Assembly: GCA_963662605.1 (NCBI GenBank)
Contig: OY759785.1
Span: 496,001 to 560,000, forward strand
DNA from: G963662605 sp963662605
GTDB taxonomy: Bacteria > Bacteroidota > Ignavibacteria > Ignavibacteriales > Ignavibacteriaceae
DNA length: 64,000 nucleotides
Direction of reading: 5' to 3'
Shown: positions 48,112 to 55,467 of the stretch, piece after piece
Layout: each line of letters opens with the position of its first letter
Numbering within the stretch: the first letter of the stretch is position 1
The notes under the pieces: model-generated
Told to the model about the DNA's origin: nothing
Databases searched by the model: none
The model's input: only the letters and a program-made list of their open reading frames with translations
Program-made: the position numbers and the translations under genes

Positions 48112-50670
48112 ATGTTTGTTACGGTGAACGGTGTTAGACACGAATATAACGGCAATCCCGAACTTTCGCTTTTAAGTTATCTCAGAGAGCACCTCGGAAT
48201 TACTTCTGCAAAAGACGGATGCGCGCCCCAGGCTGCATGCGGCTGTTGTACTGTGCAGTTGAACGGCAAAGCAGTGCTATCCTGTGCTATCACCATGAAA
48301 AAAGCAGAAGATGGCAATGTCCTCACAACTGACGGCATGAGCGATTATCTCCGCACAACAATCTCCAGAGCATTTGTCCAGACAGGCGGCGTGCAATGCG
48401 GGTTTTGTATTCCCGGAATTGTTATGCAGGCAAAAACACTCATCGAAAACAATCCCGAACCTACACGTGAAGAAATTGCAAGAGCTTTACAGCCTAATCT
48501 TTGCCGCTGTACGGGATATAAAAAAATTATTGATGCTATTGAACTCACGGCAAAAACCATCCGCAATAACGAAGAGTTACCAGAATTAAGAAATGATGCA
48601 AAAATCGGCGGCAGACAGCCGAAGTACAATTCCGAAAAATTAGTTTTAGGTGATTGTCCGTACGTGGCGGATATTTCGTTCCCCGGTATGTTGTACGGCG
48701 CCTTGAAATTCAGCGATCATCCGCGCGCGAAAGTATTATCACTGAACACTGAGAAGGCAGAAAAACATCCGGGAGTTATACGCGTGTTTACCGCGAAGGA
48801 TGTTCCCGGCGAACGGATTATCGGCATGGTTGTTAAAGATTGGCCGTTGATGGTTGCTGTCGGCGAAGAGACACGCTATGTCGGTGATGTGCTTGCAGGA
48901 GTGGTGGCAGAATCCGAAGCGATTGCCCGCGAAGCCTTGAAACTTATTGAAATAGAATATGAAGTATTGACTCCGGTTTCGGATGCTGAGATTGCGCTGC
49001 TTCCGGAGACTCCGAAAATCGGACCTAAGGGAAATCTTCTTTCTTCATCTCCCGTTAAACGCGGCGATATGGAGGGAGCGATTGCAAGAACCGCGTATGT
49101 TTCCTCGGGTACTTACTACACGCAAATGATAGAACATGGTTTTATGGAAACAGAAGCAGCAATAGGTATTAAAGTCGAAAACGGTATTGAGATTCTTTCG
49201 CAAGGGCAAGGTGTTTATTCCGATCAAAAACAGATAGCAGCTATCCTCAATCTGCCGCTTGATAATGTGCGCGTTACTCTGGTACCTAACGGCGGCGGTT
49301 TCGGCGGCAAGGAAGATCTTTCCGTTCAGGGACATGCAGCACTGTTTGCGTATCTTTTGGAAAAGCCGGTTCGCGTTCGTTTAAATCGTGATGAATCAAT
49401 CATGATGCATCCGAAGCGTCATCCTATGAGAATGAAGTATGAAGTCGGCTGTGATAAAAACGGCATGCTGACATATTGCAAAGCAGATATACTGGGCGAT
49501 AGCGGAGCTTACGCGTCGGTCGGTATGAAAGTATTGGAAAGAGCAGCCGGACATGCGGTTGGACCGTATGACGTCCCTGCCGTGGATATCGAAAGCAAGG
49601 CGGTTTATACGAACAATCTTCCATGCGGTGCCATGCGCGGATTCGGAGTTAATCAGGTTGCGTTTGCCATGGAAAGCTGTATTGATGACCTGTGCGAGAA
49701 AGGCGGTTTCGACCGCTGGCAGTTCCGTTTCGATAATGCGCTTGAAGAAGGAAAGATGACTTCAACGGGACAGATACTCAATCGCGGCGCGGGAGTTAAG
49801 GAAACAATGCTCGCGGTAAAAGACATTTTTCAAAACGCAAAGTATGCCGGCATAGCATGCGGCATCAAAAATACCGGTGTCGGTAACGGCATGAACGATG
49901 AAGGCGTAACAAAGATTGAAATCGTATCCGATAAAAAAGTAATTCTGCATCACGGTTGGACTGAAATGGGGCAGGGTGTGAACACTATGGCCGTGCAGTT
50001 CCTTTGCCATGAAACAGGGATTGATCCTTCAATTGTTGAAGTAGTGATTGATACGAAATCAAAAGCGTTTGCGGGAATGACAACATCCTCGCGTGCAACA
50101 TCCATAATCGGAAATTCAATTGCCAATACGGCAAAGCAGCTTCGCGAAGATTTAAAAACAAAAACACTCGCTGAACTTGCGGGTAATATATATGTCGGTG
50201 AATGGCTGTGTAACTGGACAACAAAACCCGGCGCAGATGTACCGGAAGTGATTACCCACTACTCCTACAGTTTCGCAACACAGGTCGTAACACTCGATGA
50301 TAACGGCGAAATTGATACGGTGTATGCGGCCCATGACGCGGGCAGAATAATTAATCCCACATTGTTTGAAGGACAGATAGAAGGTTCCGTGCACATGGGA
50401 TTAGGTTATGCAATATCAGAAGACCTTGAAATGGAAAACAGCGTTCCGAAAAGTACACGTCTCCGCAAGTGCGGTATTCTGCGAGCAAAAGAAACTCCCA
50501 ACATAAACGTTATCGGTATTGAAGTACAGGATCCGCATGGTCCGCACGGAAGCAAGGGCGTCGGTGAGATTGGACTTGTCCCCACAGCCGCCGCGGTTGC
50601 CAACGCGTTCTATCAATACGATAAAACCCGATACTACAAACTTCCGATTAAAAAGCGGGTGAAAGCTTAA
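48112..50670 (+). CDS. xdhD: Molybdenum hydroxylase, fused Fe-S/Mo subunits (XdhD / selenium-dependent xanthine dehydrogenase type)
   Basis: Protein of about 852 residues. The N-terminal 160 residues hold two [2Fe-2S] domains (DGCAPQAACGCCTVQLNGKAVLSC and GGVQCGFCIPGIV plus PNLCRCTGYKKI). The rest is the molybdopterin cytosine-dinucleotide domain: GDCPYVADISFPGMLYGAL, QGVYSDQKQIAAILNLP, PNGGGFGGKED, GWTEMGQGVNTMAVQ and SKGVGEIGLVPTA with the catalytic Glu. This fusion without an FAD subunit matches E. coli XdhD and TIGR03311-type enzymes that oxidise purine-like substrates. It pairs with ygfK upstream, a likely electron acceptor or donor. Start ATG 48112 has AGGA at 48103-48106; ATG 48106 is also possible. 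Confidence 0.9.
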   Translation: MFVTVNGVRHEYNGNPELSLLSYLREHLGITSAKDGCAPQAACGCCTVQLNGKAVLSCAITMKKAEDGNVLTTDGMSDYLRTTISRAFVQTGGVQCGFCIPGIVMQAKTLIENNPEPTREEIARALQPNLCRCTGYKKIIDAIELTAKTIRNNEELPELRNDAKIGGRQPKYNSEKLVLGDCPYVADISFPGMLYGALKFSDHPRAKVLSLNTEKAEKHPGVIRVFTAKDVPGERIIGMVVKDWPLMVAVGEETRYVGDVLAGVVAESEAIAREALKLIEIEYEVLTPVSDAEIALLPETPKIGPKGNLLSSSPVKRGDMEGAIARTAYVSSGTYYTQMIEHGFMETEAAIGIKVENGIEILSQGQGVYSDQKQIAAILNLPLDNVRVTLVPNGGGFGGKEDLSVQGHAALFAYLLEKPVRVRLNRDESIMMHPKRHPMRMKYEVGCDKNGMLTYCKADILGDSGAYASVGMKVLERAAGHAVGPYDVPAVDIESKAVYTNNLPCGAMRGFGVNQVAFAMESCIDDLCEKGGFDRWQFRFDNALEEGKMTSTGQILNRGAGVKETMLAVKDIFQNAKYAGIACGIKNTGVGNGMNDEGVTKIEIVSDKKVILHHGWTEMGQGVNTMAVQFLCHETGIDPSIVEVVIDTKSKAFAGMTTSSRATSIIGNSIANTAKQLREDLKTKTLAELAGNIYVGEWLCNWTTKPGADVPEVITHYSYSFATQVVTLDDNGEIDTVYAAHDAGRIINPTLFEGQIEGSVHMGLGYAISEDLEMENSVPKSTRLRKCGILRAKETPNINVIGIEVQDPHGPHGSKGVGEIGLVPTAAAVANAFYQYDKTRYYKLPIKKRVKA

Positions 50671-50726
50671 GCAGGGAATAAAATTTTCCGGACAAAATTA
50701 TTGCAGGGGTGAATGGTAAATTTTTC

Positions 50727-50757
50727 TTGTGTGTCGAAACAGAACACCTTATTTTTG
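50727..50757 (+). promoter_or_regulatory. Bacteroidota-type promoter of the PorV-like gene
   Basis: TTG at 50727-50729, 20 bases of spacer and TATTTTTG at 50750-50757 match the expected boxes. Transcription would begin near 50763, inside the overlapping inverted repeat, about 30 bases before ATG 50794. Confidence 0.55.
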
Positions 50758-50779
50758 GTTAAGAATGTTTAACCAAAAA
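50752..50779. promoter_or_regulatory. Inverted repeat overlapping the PorV-like gene promoter (candidate operator)
   Basis: TTTTTGGTTAA (50752-50762) and TTAACCAAAAA (50769-50779) are perfect 11-base inverted copies separated by six bases; CACCT and AGGTG flank them as a further symmetric pair. The dyad covers the -7 box and the expected start site, the usual place for a repressor. It could instead be a terminator hairpin of the hydroxylase gene, but the T-run is on the wrong side for that. Confidence 0.5.
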
Positions 50780-50793
50780 CAATCAGGTGGATT

Positions 50794-52044
50794 ATGAAAA
50801 AGATGGTCATTTACGGAATTTTTCTTACTGTCATTATTCCCTCATTTTTATTTGCTCAAGTATTCACATCTCTGCGTATTCCTTCAAATGCGGAGATGAT
50901 GGGAATGGGGTTTGCCTCGGTGGCGCATATTACCGATAATCCCTCGGCAATAAATTTTAATCCAGCTCACTTGGGTTTACAATCGCTCAACAACAATGTT
51001 ATTGCTCTTAGTACAAACTACATTGACTGGATGAGGCGGTATCGCGAGGGAATGTATATTCGTTCAATTACTTTATCAGGAGGCGTGAACCTTCAAAAGT
51101 ATTTCCCCAAATTACCCCATATAGCCGTTGGACTTGCTTACACAAATACCCGAATGAATGTAGGACACGATGGTGTTTATGACGGATATGGTCAAGTAAT
51201 ATCCGATATTTACGATGCGCATGAGGAATCAAATCAAATTACAATAAGCTCCGCGTGTGATTATTATGTGCGCCTATCAGGGGGAATTACATATAAACGC
51301 GCAAAAATGAATTATTATGTGCCCGGTTCTGCCGACCTATATGATTGGGGTGTTATATTAAATATTCCCGTAGTTGAGATTGTGGATCAAGCGACAGAGA
51401 AACCGATTCTCCTTTCTCGGGGGCTCGCTCCGTTTTTAGATATCACTATTGGGGCGGCCAGATGTAATTTAGGAGGCGACGCACCTGTCACCTCATCGCC
51501 GCATTCGTCGTACCAGCCGCGATATGCTAGTGAAGGCATAGAATACGATTTAGGATTTACCTATACTAAAAACGACATCACCATTCGTCCAATTTCTTTT
51601 GCGTGGACAACAGAAGCAAACTGTCAACTTGCCAATTTGAGTTATGATTATTCAAAACCATTGCCATGGGGATATAAATCCGGGATGGGAAATATTAACT
51701 TCTTTAAAGAGGTGATATTGGGGACAGGAAATGTGAATACGGATAAACTAAAAGGATGGGAGCTTGGCTTTTTTGATATGGTTATGATGTATGGCGGCTC
51801 CTTTACCGAAGACGACTATCATGGCGGTAGGAATTTTCTGACAAGCGGGATCGGGTTCCGGATGTCTGGACTAATAAAGACATTAGCATCCTTTGATAAA
51901 GAAATGCTAAGCAGTGATATATTGAATATCCTAAATCACTTTGATTTAAAAATAAATTCCAGCATTGTATACGGAAAGAAATACTATCCAGTCATGGACG
52001 GCATGAGATACTATTCTTTGAATTTATATTGGATAAACTGGTGA
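50794..52044 (+). CDS. PorV/UPF0164-like outer-membrane beta-barrel protein
   Basis: Protein of 416 residues with a signal peptide (ending LFAQ). The mature N-terminus LRIPSNAEMMGMGFASVAHITDNPSAINFNPAHLG follows the pattern of the PorV/PorQ family (an early Met/Gly-rich segment then NPA), outer-membrane barrels of which some are T9SS components. The rest is rich in aromatic residues at alternating positions, as in transmembrane beta strands, and ends in aromatic YWINW. The spacing of strands suggests about 14 strands. T9SS involvement is possible but not shown. The gene is more AT-rich than its neighbours, and has its own promoter with a dyad. Confidence 0.75.
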   Translation: MKKMVIYGIFLTVIIPSFLFAQVFTSLRIPSNAEMMGMGFASVAHITDNPSAINFNPAHLGLQSLNNNVIALSTNYIDWMRRYREGMYIRSITLSGGVNLQKYFPKLPHIAVGLAYTNTRMNVGHDGVYDGYGQVISDIYDAHEESNQITISSACDYYVRLSGGITYKRAKMNYYVPGSADLYDWGVILNIPVVEIVDQATEKPILLSRGLAPFLDITIGAARCNLGGDAPVTSSPHSSYQPRYASEGIEYDLGFTYTKNDITIRPISFAWTTEANCQLANLSYDYSKPLPWGYKSGMGNINFFKEVILGTGNVNTDKLKGWELGFFDMVMMYGGSFTEDDYHGGRNFLTSGIGFRMSGLIKTLASFDKEMLSSDILNILNHFDLKINSSIVYGKKYYPVMDGMRYYSLNLYWINW

Positions 52045-52093
52045 TAGTTGTTTACGCAAGGCTTGGTACCGGTTTGAGTTGTCAGCAGGGTTA

Positions 52094-52207
52094 ATGTGGC
52101 TAATTGTGTTTGTGAAGAACAATTACGCGCTTGTTGTTATCCTTAGCGCGGCGTTTAACTTCTGCTGCTTGACTTGTTGCATTATATTCTACGGCATTAA
52201 AAAATGA
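52094..52207 (+). CDS. Possible 37-residue cysteine-rich membrane microprotein
   Basis: ATG 52094 opens a frame of 37 codons ending TGA at 52205-52207. The peptide is strongly hydrophobic with a single likely helix (ALVVILSAAFNFCCLTCCII), four cysteines and a basic end (GIKK). AGGG lies three bases before the ATG, rather close. The GA of the stop codon is the first two bases of the neighbouring repeat, so the frame may have been cut short by insertion. It resembles the N-terminal anchor of small periplasmic sensor proteins, but no homologue can be named. Confidence 0.3.
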   Translation: MWLIVFVKNNYALVVILSAAFNFCCLTCCIIFYGIKK

Positions 52208-52293
52208 ACTCACCCTCGCCAACTAAATTTAAGCCAAGTTAGCATCTTCGGGCTCTCCCCTCTCTTGTCAAGAGAGGGGAAGGGGGTGAGTTC
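52206..52293. repeat. Gene-less GAACTCA-family hairpin repeat, copy 2
   Basis: GAACTCACCC (52206-52215) and GGGTGAGTTC (52284-52293) are perfect 10-base inverted ends. CCCCTCTCTT (52257-52266) pairs with AAGAGAGGGG (52270-52279). It shares a 26-base exact block and its end with copy 1 in inverted orientation, and the end-spacer-hairpin order with the DUF559 cassette. Confidence 0.8.
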
Positions 52294-52447
52294 AATTTAG
52301 ACATATACTTATGCGGTGTACTCTGTGATATCGTGCTAATGACTTCTCCAATTCTTTCCCGCCCATCATATATTATTTGATTCTCGATTTGTTTACCAAT
52401 AGATTGTTGTGGTAAACTTTTAATATATCTATTGCATTACACACGAG

Positions 52448-53401
52448 ATGAGAAAACTCTTCACGATTCCGGCTGTTCTGATTGTCCTTATTGCCTCTGT
52501 CTGGTATATAGCAGATAAGAGCATGAAGGATTATTTCGCGTATTCGACAATACGGCCTGAAAGAGTCACGAAGGCGCATATCCTTGCTGAACATCCCGAA
52601 GACATTGACCCTTCAAAAAAAGGGATGCGCTATTTCGATTTTAATATCACCGTTGAAGATTCAATTCTCCTTAAGGGTTGGTTTATTTACGCGGCGGGTA
52701 AACAGGCAAAAGGCACAATGATTTTAATGCACGGAATTTCAAGCTGCAAGAACATGATGCTTCCGCTTGCGAAAGAATTAACCGACCAGGGATATAATTG
52801 TATATGTTACGACTCGCGTGCCAACGGCGAAAGCGGGGGAATCAACTGCACATTCGGTTTTTATGAGAAGCATGATGTTTCGCGATACATTGATTCTGCT
52901 ATTATACGCTATCCTCATTCGGCACCTTTCGGAATAATGGGGCACTCGCTCGGCGCGGCAGTTGCATTACAGGCAATGGCTGTTGATAAGCGCATTGTTT
53001 GCGGGATTGCTGAAAGTCCGTTTGCCGATTTGCGAAGTACGACACGGGATTATTTTGCAAGGATGGCGCACGTGCGCTTAGACTTCATTCCAGACAGGGC
53101 GCTGATGTTCAGTGAAAAGATAGCGGGATTCTCTGCTGATAGTGTTTGTCCCGCATTGGCCGCTAAACAAATTACTCAGCCGGTGATGGTTATTCACGGT
53201 ACGAGCGATGAACGCATAGATTCGAAATACGGCAAATTGGATTTTGACAATATTGCGTCGGCGCACAAATTCTGGTATCCGGTTGCCGGAGGCAAGCACT
53301 CAAATCTTGCTATGGCCGGTGGCAAAAAACTTGACGACAAAATCAAATCGTTTCTTAATCAATATCTCCGCACGCCCGGATCAAAGCTTCGAACGCGATA
53401 A
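52448..53401 (+). CDS. Alpha/beta hydrolase with N-terminal membrane anchor
   Basis: Protein of 317 residues. A hydrophobic N-terminal segment (LFTIPAVLIVLIASVWYIA) is followed by a hydrolase domain: oxyanion region MILMHGISSCKNMM, YDSRANGESGG, nucleophile elbow G-H-S167-L-G, acid in VMVIHGTSDERID and His in GGKHSNLAM. The fold and anchor match the YqkD/BAAT-like and ABHD-type lipases or acyl-esterases; the substrate is unknown. Convergent with the YD-repeat gene (9 bases between stops). Confidence 0.86.
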   Translation: MRKLFTIPAVLIVLIASVWYIADKSMKDYFAYSTIRPERVTKAHILAEHPEDIDPSKKGMRYFDFNITVEDSILLKGWFIYAAGKQAKGTMILMHGISSCKNMMLPLAKELTDQGYNCICYDSRANGESGGINCTFGFYEKHDVSRYIDSAIIRYPHSAPFGIMGHSLGAAVALQAMAVDKRIVCGIAESPFADLRSTTRDYFARMAHVRLDFIPDRALMFSEKIAGFSADSVCPALAAKQITQPVMVIHGTSDERIDSKYGKLDFDNIASAHKFWYPVAGGKHSNLAMAGGKKLDDKIKSFLNQYLRTPGSKLRTR

Positions 53402-53410
53402 TATTATTCA

Positions 53411-54508
53411 TCAATTATAATATTCATATACTATATTCAGGCACGGCCCCGGGTTAACGCTTTTACGAATAAGGTTGTCATTGTCGTCGTAATAAAAAAT
53501 CTCGGTAACGGTTTTCTCGCCTTTGATATTGTATGTGTCTTTTTCAATAAGATTGTTATGCGCATCGTAAAAGAAATTTTCTTTTCTTCGGTCTTTAAAT
53601 ATGAAATCCCCCTGACCCGTTACTCTTCCCGATGAAAATGTTGTTTCGGTGAGGTTGCCGGAATTATCATATACTTTTTGCAGTTTACTATCGAAATTAT
53701 CTCCGTCAATATAGCCGAGACTTTCGGTCATGTCGCCGTATTGGTCATAGGTGAATGTCTTTTTGTAAATGGTTGAGCCGGATTTCGCGAAGTTCTCCCA
53801 TGTCAGGATGTTGCCTTGTGCATCGTAAGTGCATTTTTCGCGTGCCTGAAAATCTCCTGCCGCATCTGTCCGGTAATACTCGATAAGGTTGTTTCGCGAG
53901 TCGTAGGCGTACTGATTGGTGAAGTTTCTCGGCGAACCGGATTTGAATTGTTTCCAGAACTCAAGATTGCCGTTGTCTTCATAGGAGAAAACATCATCCT
54001 GAATCATAACGCCGTTGCGGTTTTTCCGCAATGTGCGGATAAGCCGGTCTTGATCATCGTAAGTGTAAGAAGTTGTGTCGTCGGCAAAACTTAATGCCCC
54101 AGTAATTTCTGTGCGGGTGGTAGTATGAGCAGCGACCTGTGTCCGCAGTCCTTTTTCATCATACGTGAAATGAAATTTGTATTCGATAATATTTCCGTCT
54201 TCGAAACAGGACGCGCTAAGTTGTTTGTTGTCTGCAAGAGTCTGAATATCCTTCATTAAATCTCTGCGGGGATAGCCTATGGAGTCAATAAGATTTCCGG
54301 CAGTATCGTAGCGGCAGACAAAGACTGGTTTGCCGACATCAACATCACAATCGGAACCGGTTATGGTTTTCAGGTGCATTGCATTATATTTTCCCTGATG
54401 TGCTGAGCGGATGTTTTTCAATATCCTTCCCGTATGCTGTTCGGATTGTGCATGAAGGAATGAAATGCTTAAACACACAAGCAAGAGGGGGAATACTATC
54501 TTTGTCAT
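53411..54508 (-). CDS. Secreted YD-repeat (RHS-like) protein
   Basis: Protein of 365 residues with a signal peptide ending LHAQ. The mature part consists mostly of tandem YD-type repeats: TYDEKGLRT, TYDDQDRLIRT, SYEDNGNLEFW, AYDSRNNLIEY, TYDAQGNILTW, TYDQYGDMTES, VYDNSGNLTET, FYDAHNNLIEK and YYDDNDNLIRK, about one every 23-36 residues. Unlike Rhs or teneurin proteins it has no toxin tip, core motif or delivery domain and is very short. It is likely exported and perhaps carbohydrate binding; function unknown. Confidence 0.78.
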   Translation of the reverse strand: MTKIVFPLLLVCLSISFLHAQSEQHTGRILKNIRSAHQGKYNAMHLKTITGSDCDVDVGKPVFVCRYDTAGNLIDSIGYPRRDLMKDIQTLADNKQLSASCFEDGNIIEYKFHFTYDEKGLRTQVAAHTTTRTEITGALSFADDTTSYTYDDQDRLIRTLRKNRNGVMIQDDVFSYEDNGNLEFWKQFKSGSPRNFTNQYAYDSRNNLIEYYRTDAAGDFQAREKCTYDAQGNILTWENFAKSGSTIYKKTFTYDQYGDMTESLGYIDGDNFDSKLQKVYDNSGNLTETTFSSGRVTGQGDFIFKDRRKENFFYDAHNNLIEKDTYNIKGEKTVTEIFYYDDNDNLIRKSVNPGPCLNIVYEYYN

Positions 54509-54668
54509 TTACCGGCTCCTTAAATTAACAGCGCAACATGTACAGCAACATACGCAATATTGCCCACAAAGAAAATGCCCTCGCGGTAGTAAGCGCTATT
54601 GTCTTTCTAACAAAATAGTGGTATATAGTTACACAAATTTGCTGTTCTATATTATAAGGGAACGTATC

Positions 54669-55184
54669 ATGAGTGATGATTCTACAAAAGACTTGTCTGC
54701 TCCGGTCGCTGAACCTAAAATTAACCAAATGCATGATTCTATTATGTATTCGGGAATCGGCGGGTGGCTTTCATTTTTCATAGTTATTTATCTGTATTTT
54801 ATTCCCACCCTATTTGTCCCAGCTGTTATTATGGACTTCATCAAATATCGTGCTCTGGCTGAACAATATCCGTCAATTATCTTATTCGGCGCTGTCGCGT
54901 ATATTGCCCGGATTTATATTCTTATACTGGGAATCAAAGCTGCAAAAGCACTAAAAGATATTAAGCCTCTGGCAGTGCAAGGAGTCTGTGCGTTTATTAT
55001 TAAGGCGTATTTTCTATCGTTCTTTACTATTCCCGCGTCATTCGTTTCGCAACAACACAAAGGCGATGCAATCTCGAACGTCTTATTACAAATTTTAATG
55101 AGCACCATCGGGGCTGTAATTTGGAGTTTGTATTTCAAAAAGTCCAAAAGAGTTCAGGCAACGTATTCTGATTGGCAGGAGTAA
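54669..55184 (+). CDS. DUF2569-like membrane protein
   Basis: Protein of 171 residues with four hydrophobic helices. The first starts in GIGGWLSFFIVIYLYFIP, the typical GIGGWL opening of DUF2569 proteins, and the second-to-third loop is FGAVAYIARIYILILGIKAAKALK. The C-terminal part ends in WSLYFKKSKRVQATY. Function of the family is unknown. ATG 54669 is preceded by AAGGGA and gives the family N-terminus after a short polar tail; the longer frame from 54465 overlaps the promoter region of the divergent YD-repeat gene. Confidence 0.75.
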   Translation: MSDDSTKDLSAPVAEPKINQMHDSIMYSGIGGWLSFFIVIYLYFIPTLFVPAVIMDFIKYRALAEQYPSIILFGAVAYIARIYILILGIKAAKALKDIKPLAVQGVCAFIIKAYFLSFFTIPASFVSQQHKGDAISNVLLQILMSTIGAVIWSLYFKKSKRVQATYSDWQE

Positions 55185-55467
55185 CAGCAAAGAAAACTAT
55201 CAAAGCATTTTTCAATCTTAAGTTGGAGCGATTGAGACATGCTTCCCGTCTTTTCCTAAACCTTTCTCCGGTTCAGCCGTCTAAACAAAAAGGGTTTCGC
55301 GCGGGCTGTGAAAAAAACCATGATTTTTTGCCTGCTTATTAGTACCTTAATAGGTTAAATTTTTGGTATTCTGCCATGGGTGAAATGTGCGTTTCCCTCG
55401 TGTTTCTCAAGAATCTGCCGGTTTTTCGGCGTTTTTAGTTACTTATCCCAATAAGGATTAAAGATTT

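Larger units (their letters stand above)
52045..52447. other. Spacer with micro-ORF and hairpin repeat
   Basis: The 403 bases between the PorV-like gene and a hydrolase gene hold a possible 37-codon ORF (52094-52207) and the gene-less GAACTCA repeat copy 2 (52206-52293). Nothing else was recognised. Confidence 0.55.
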
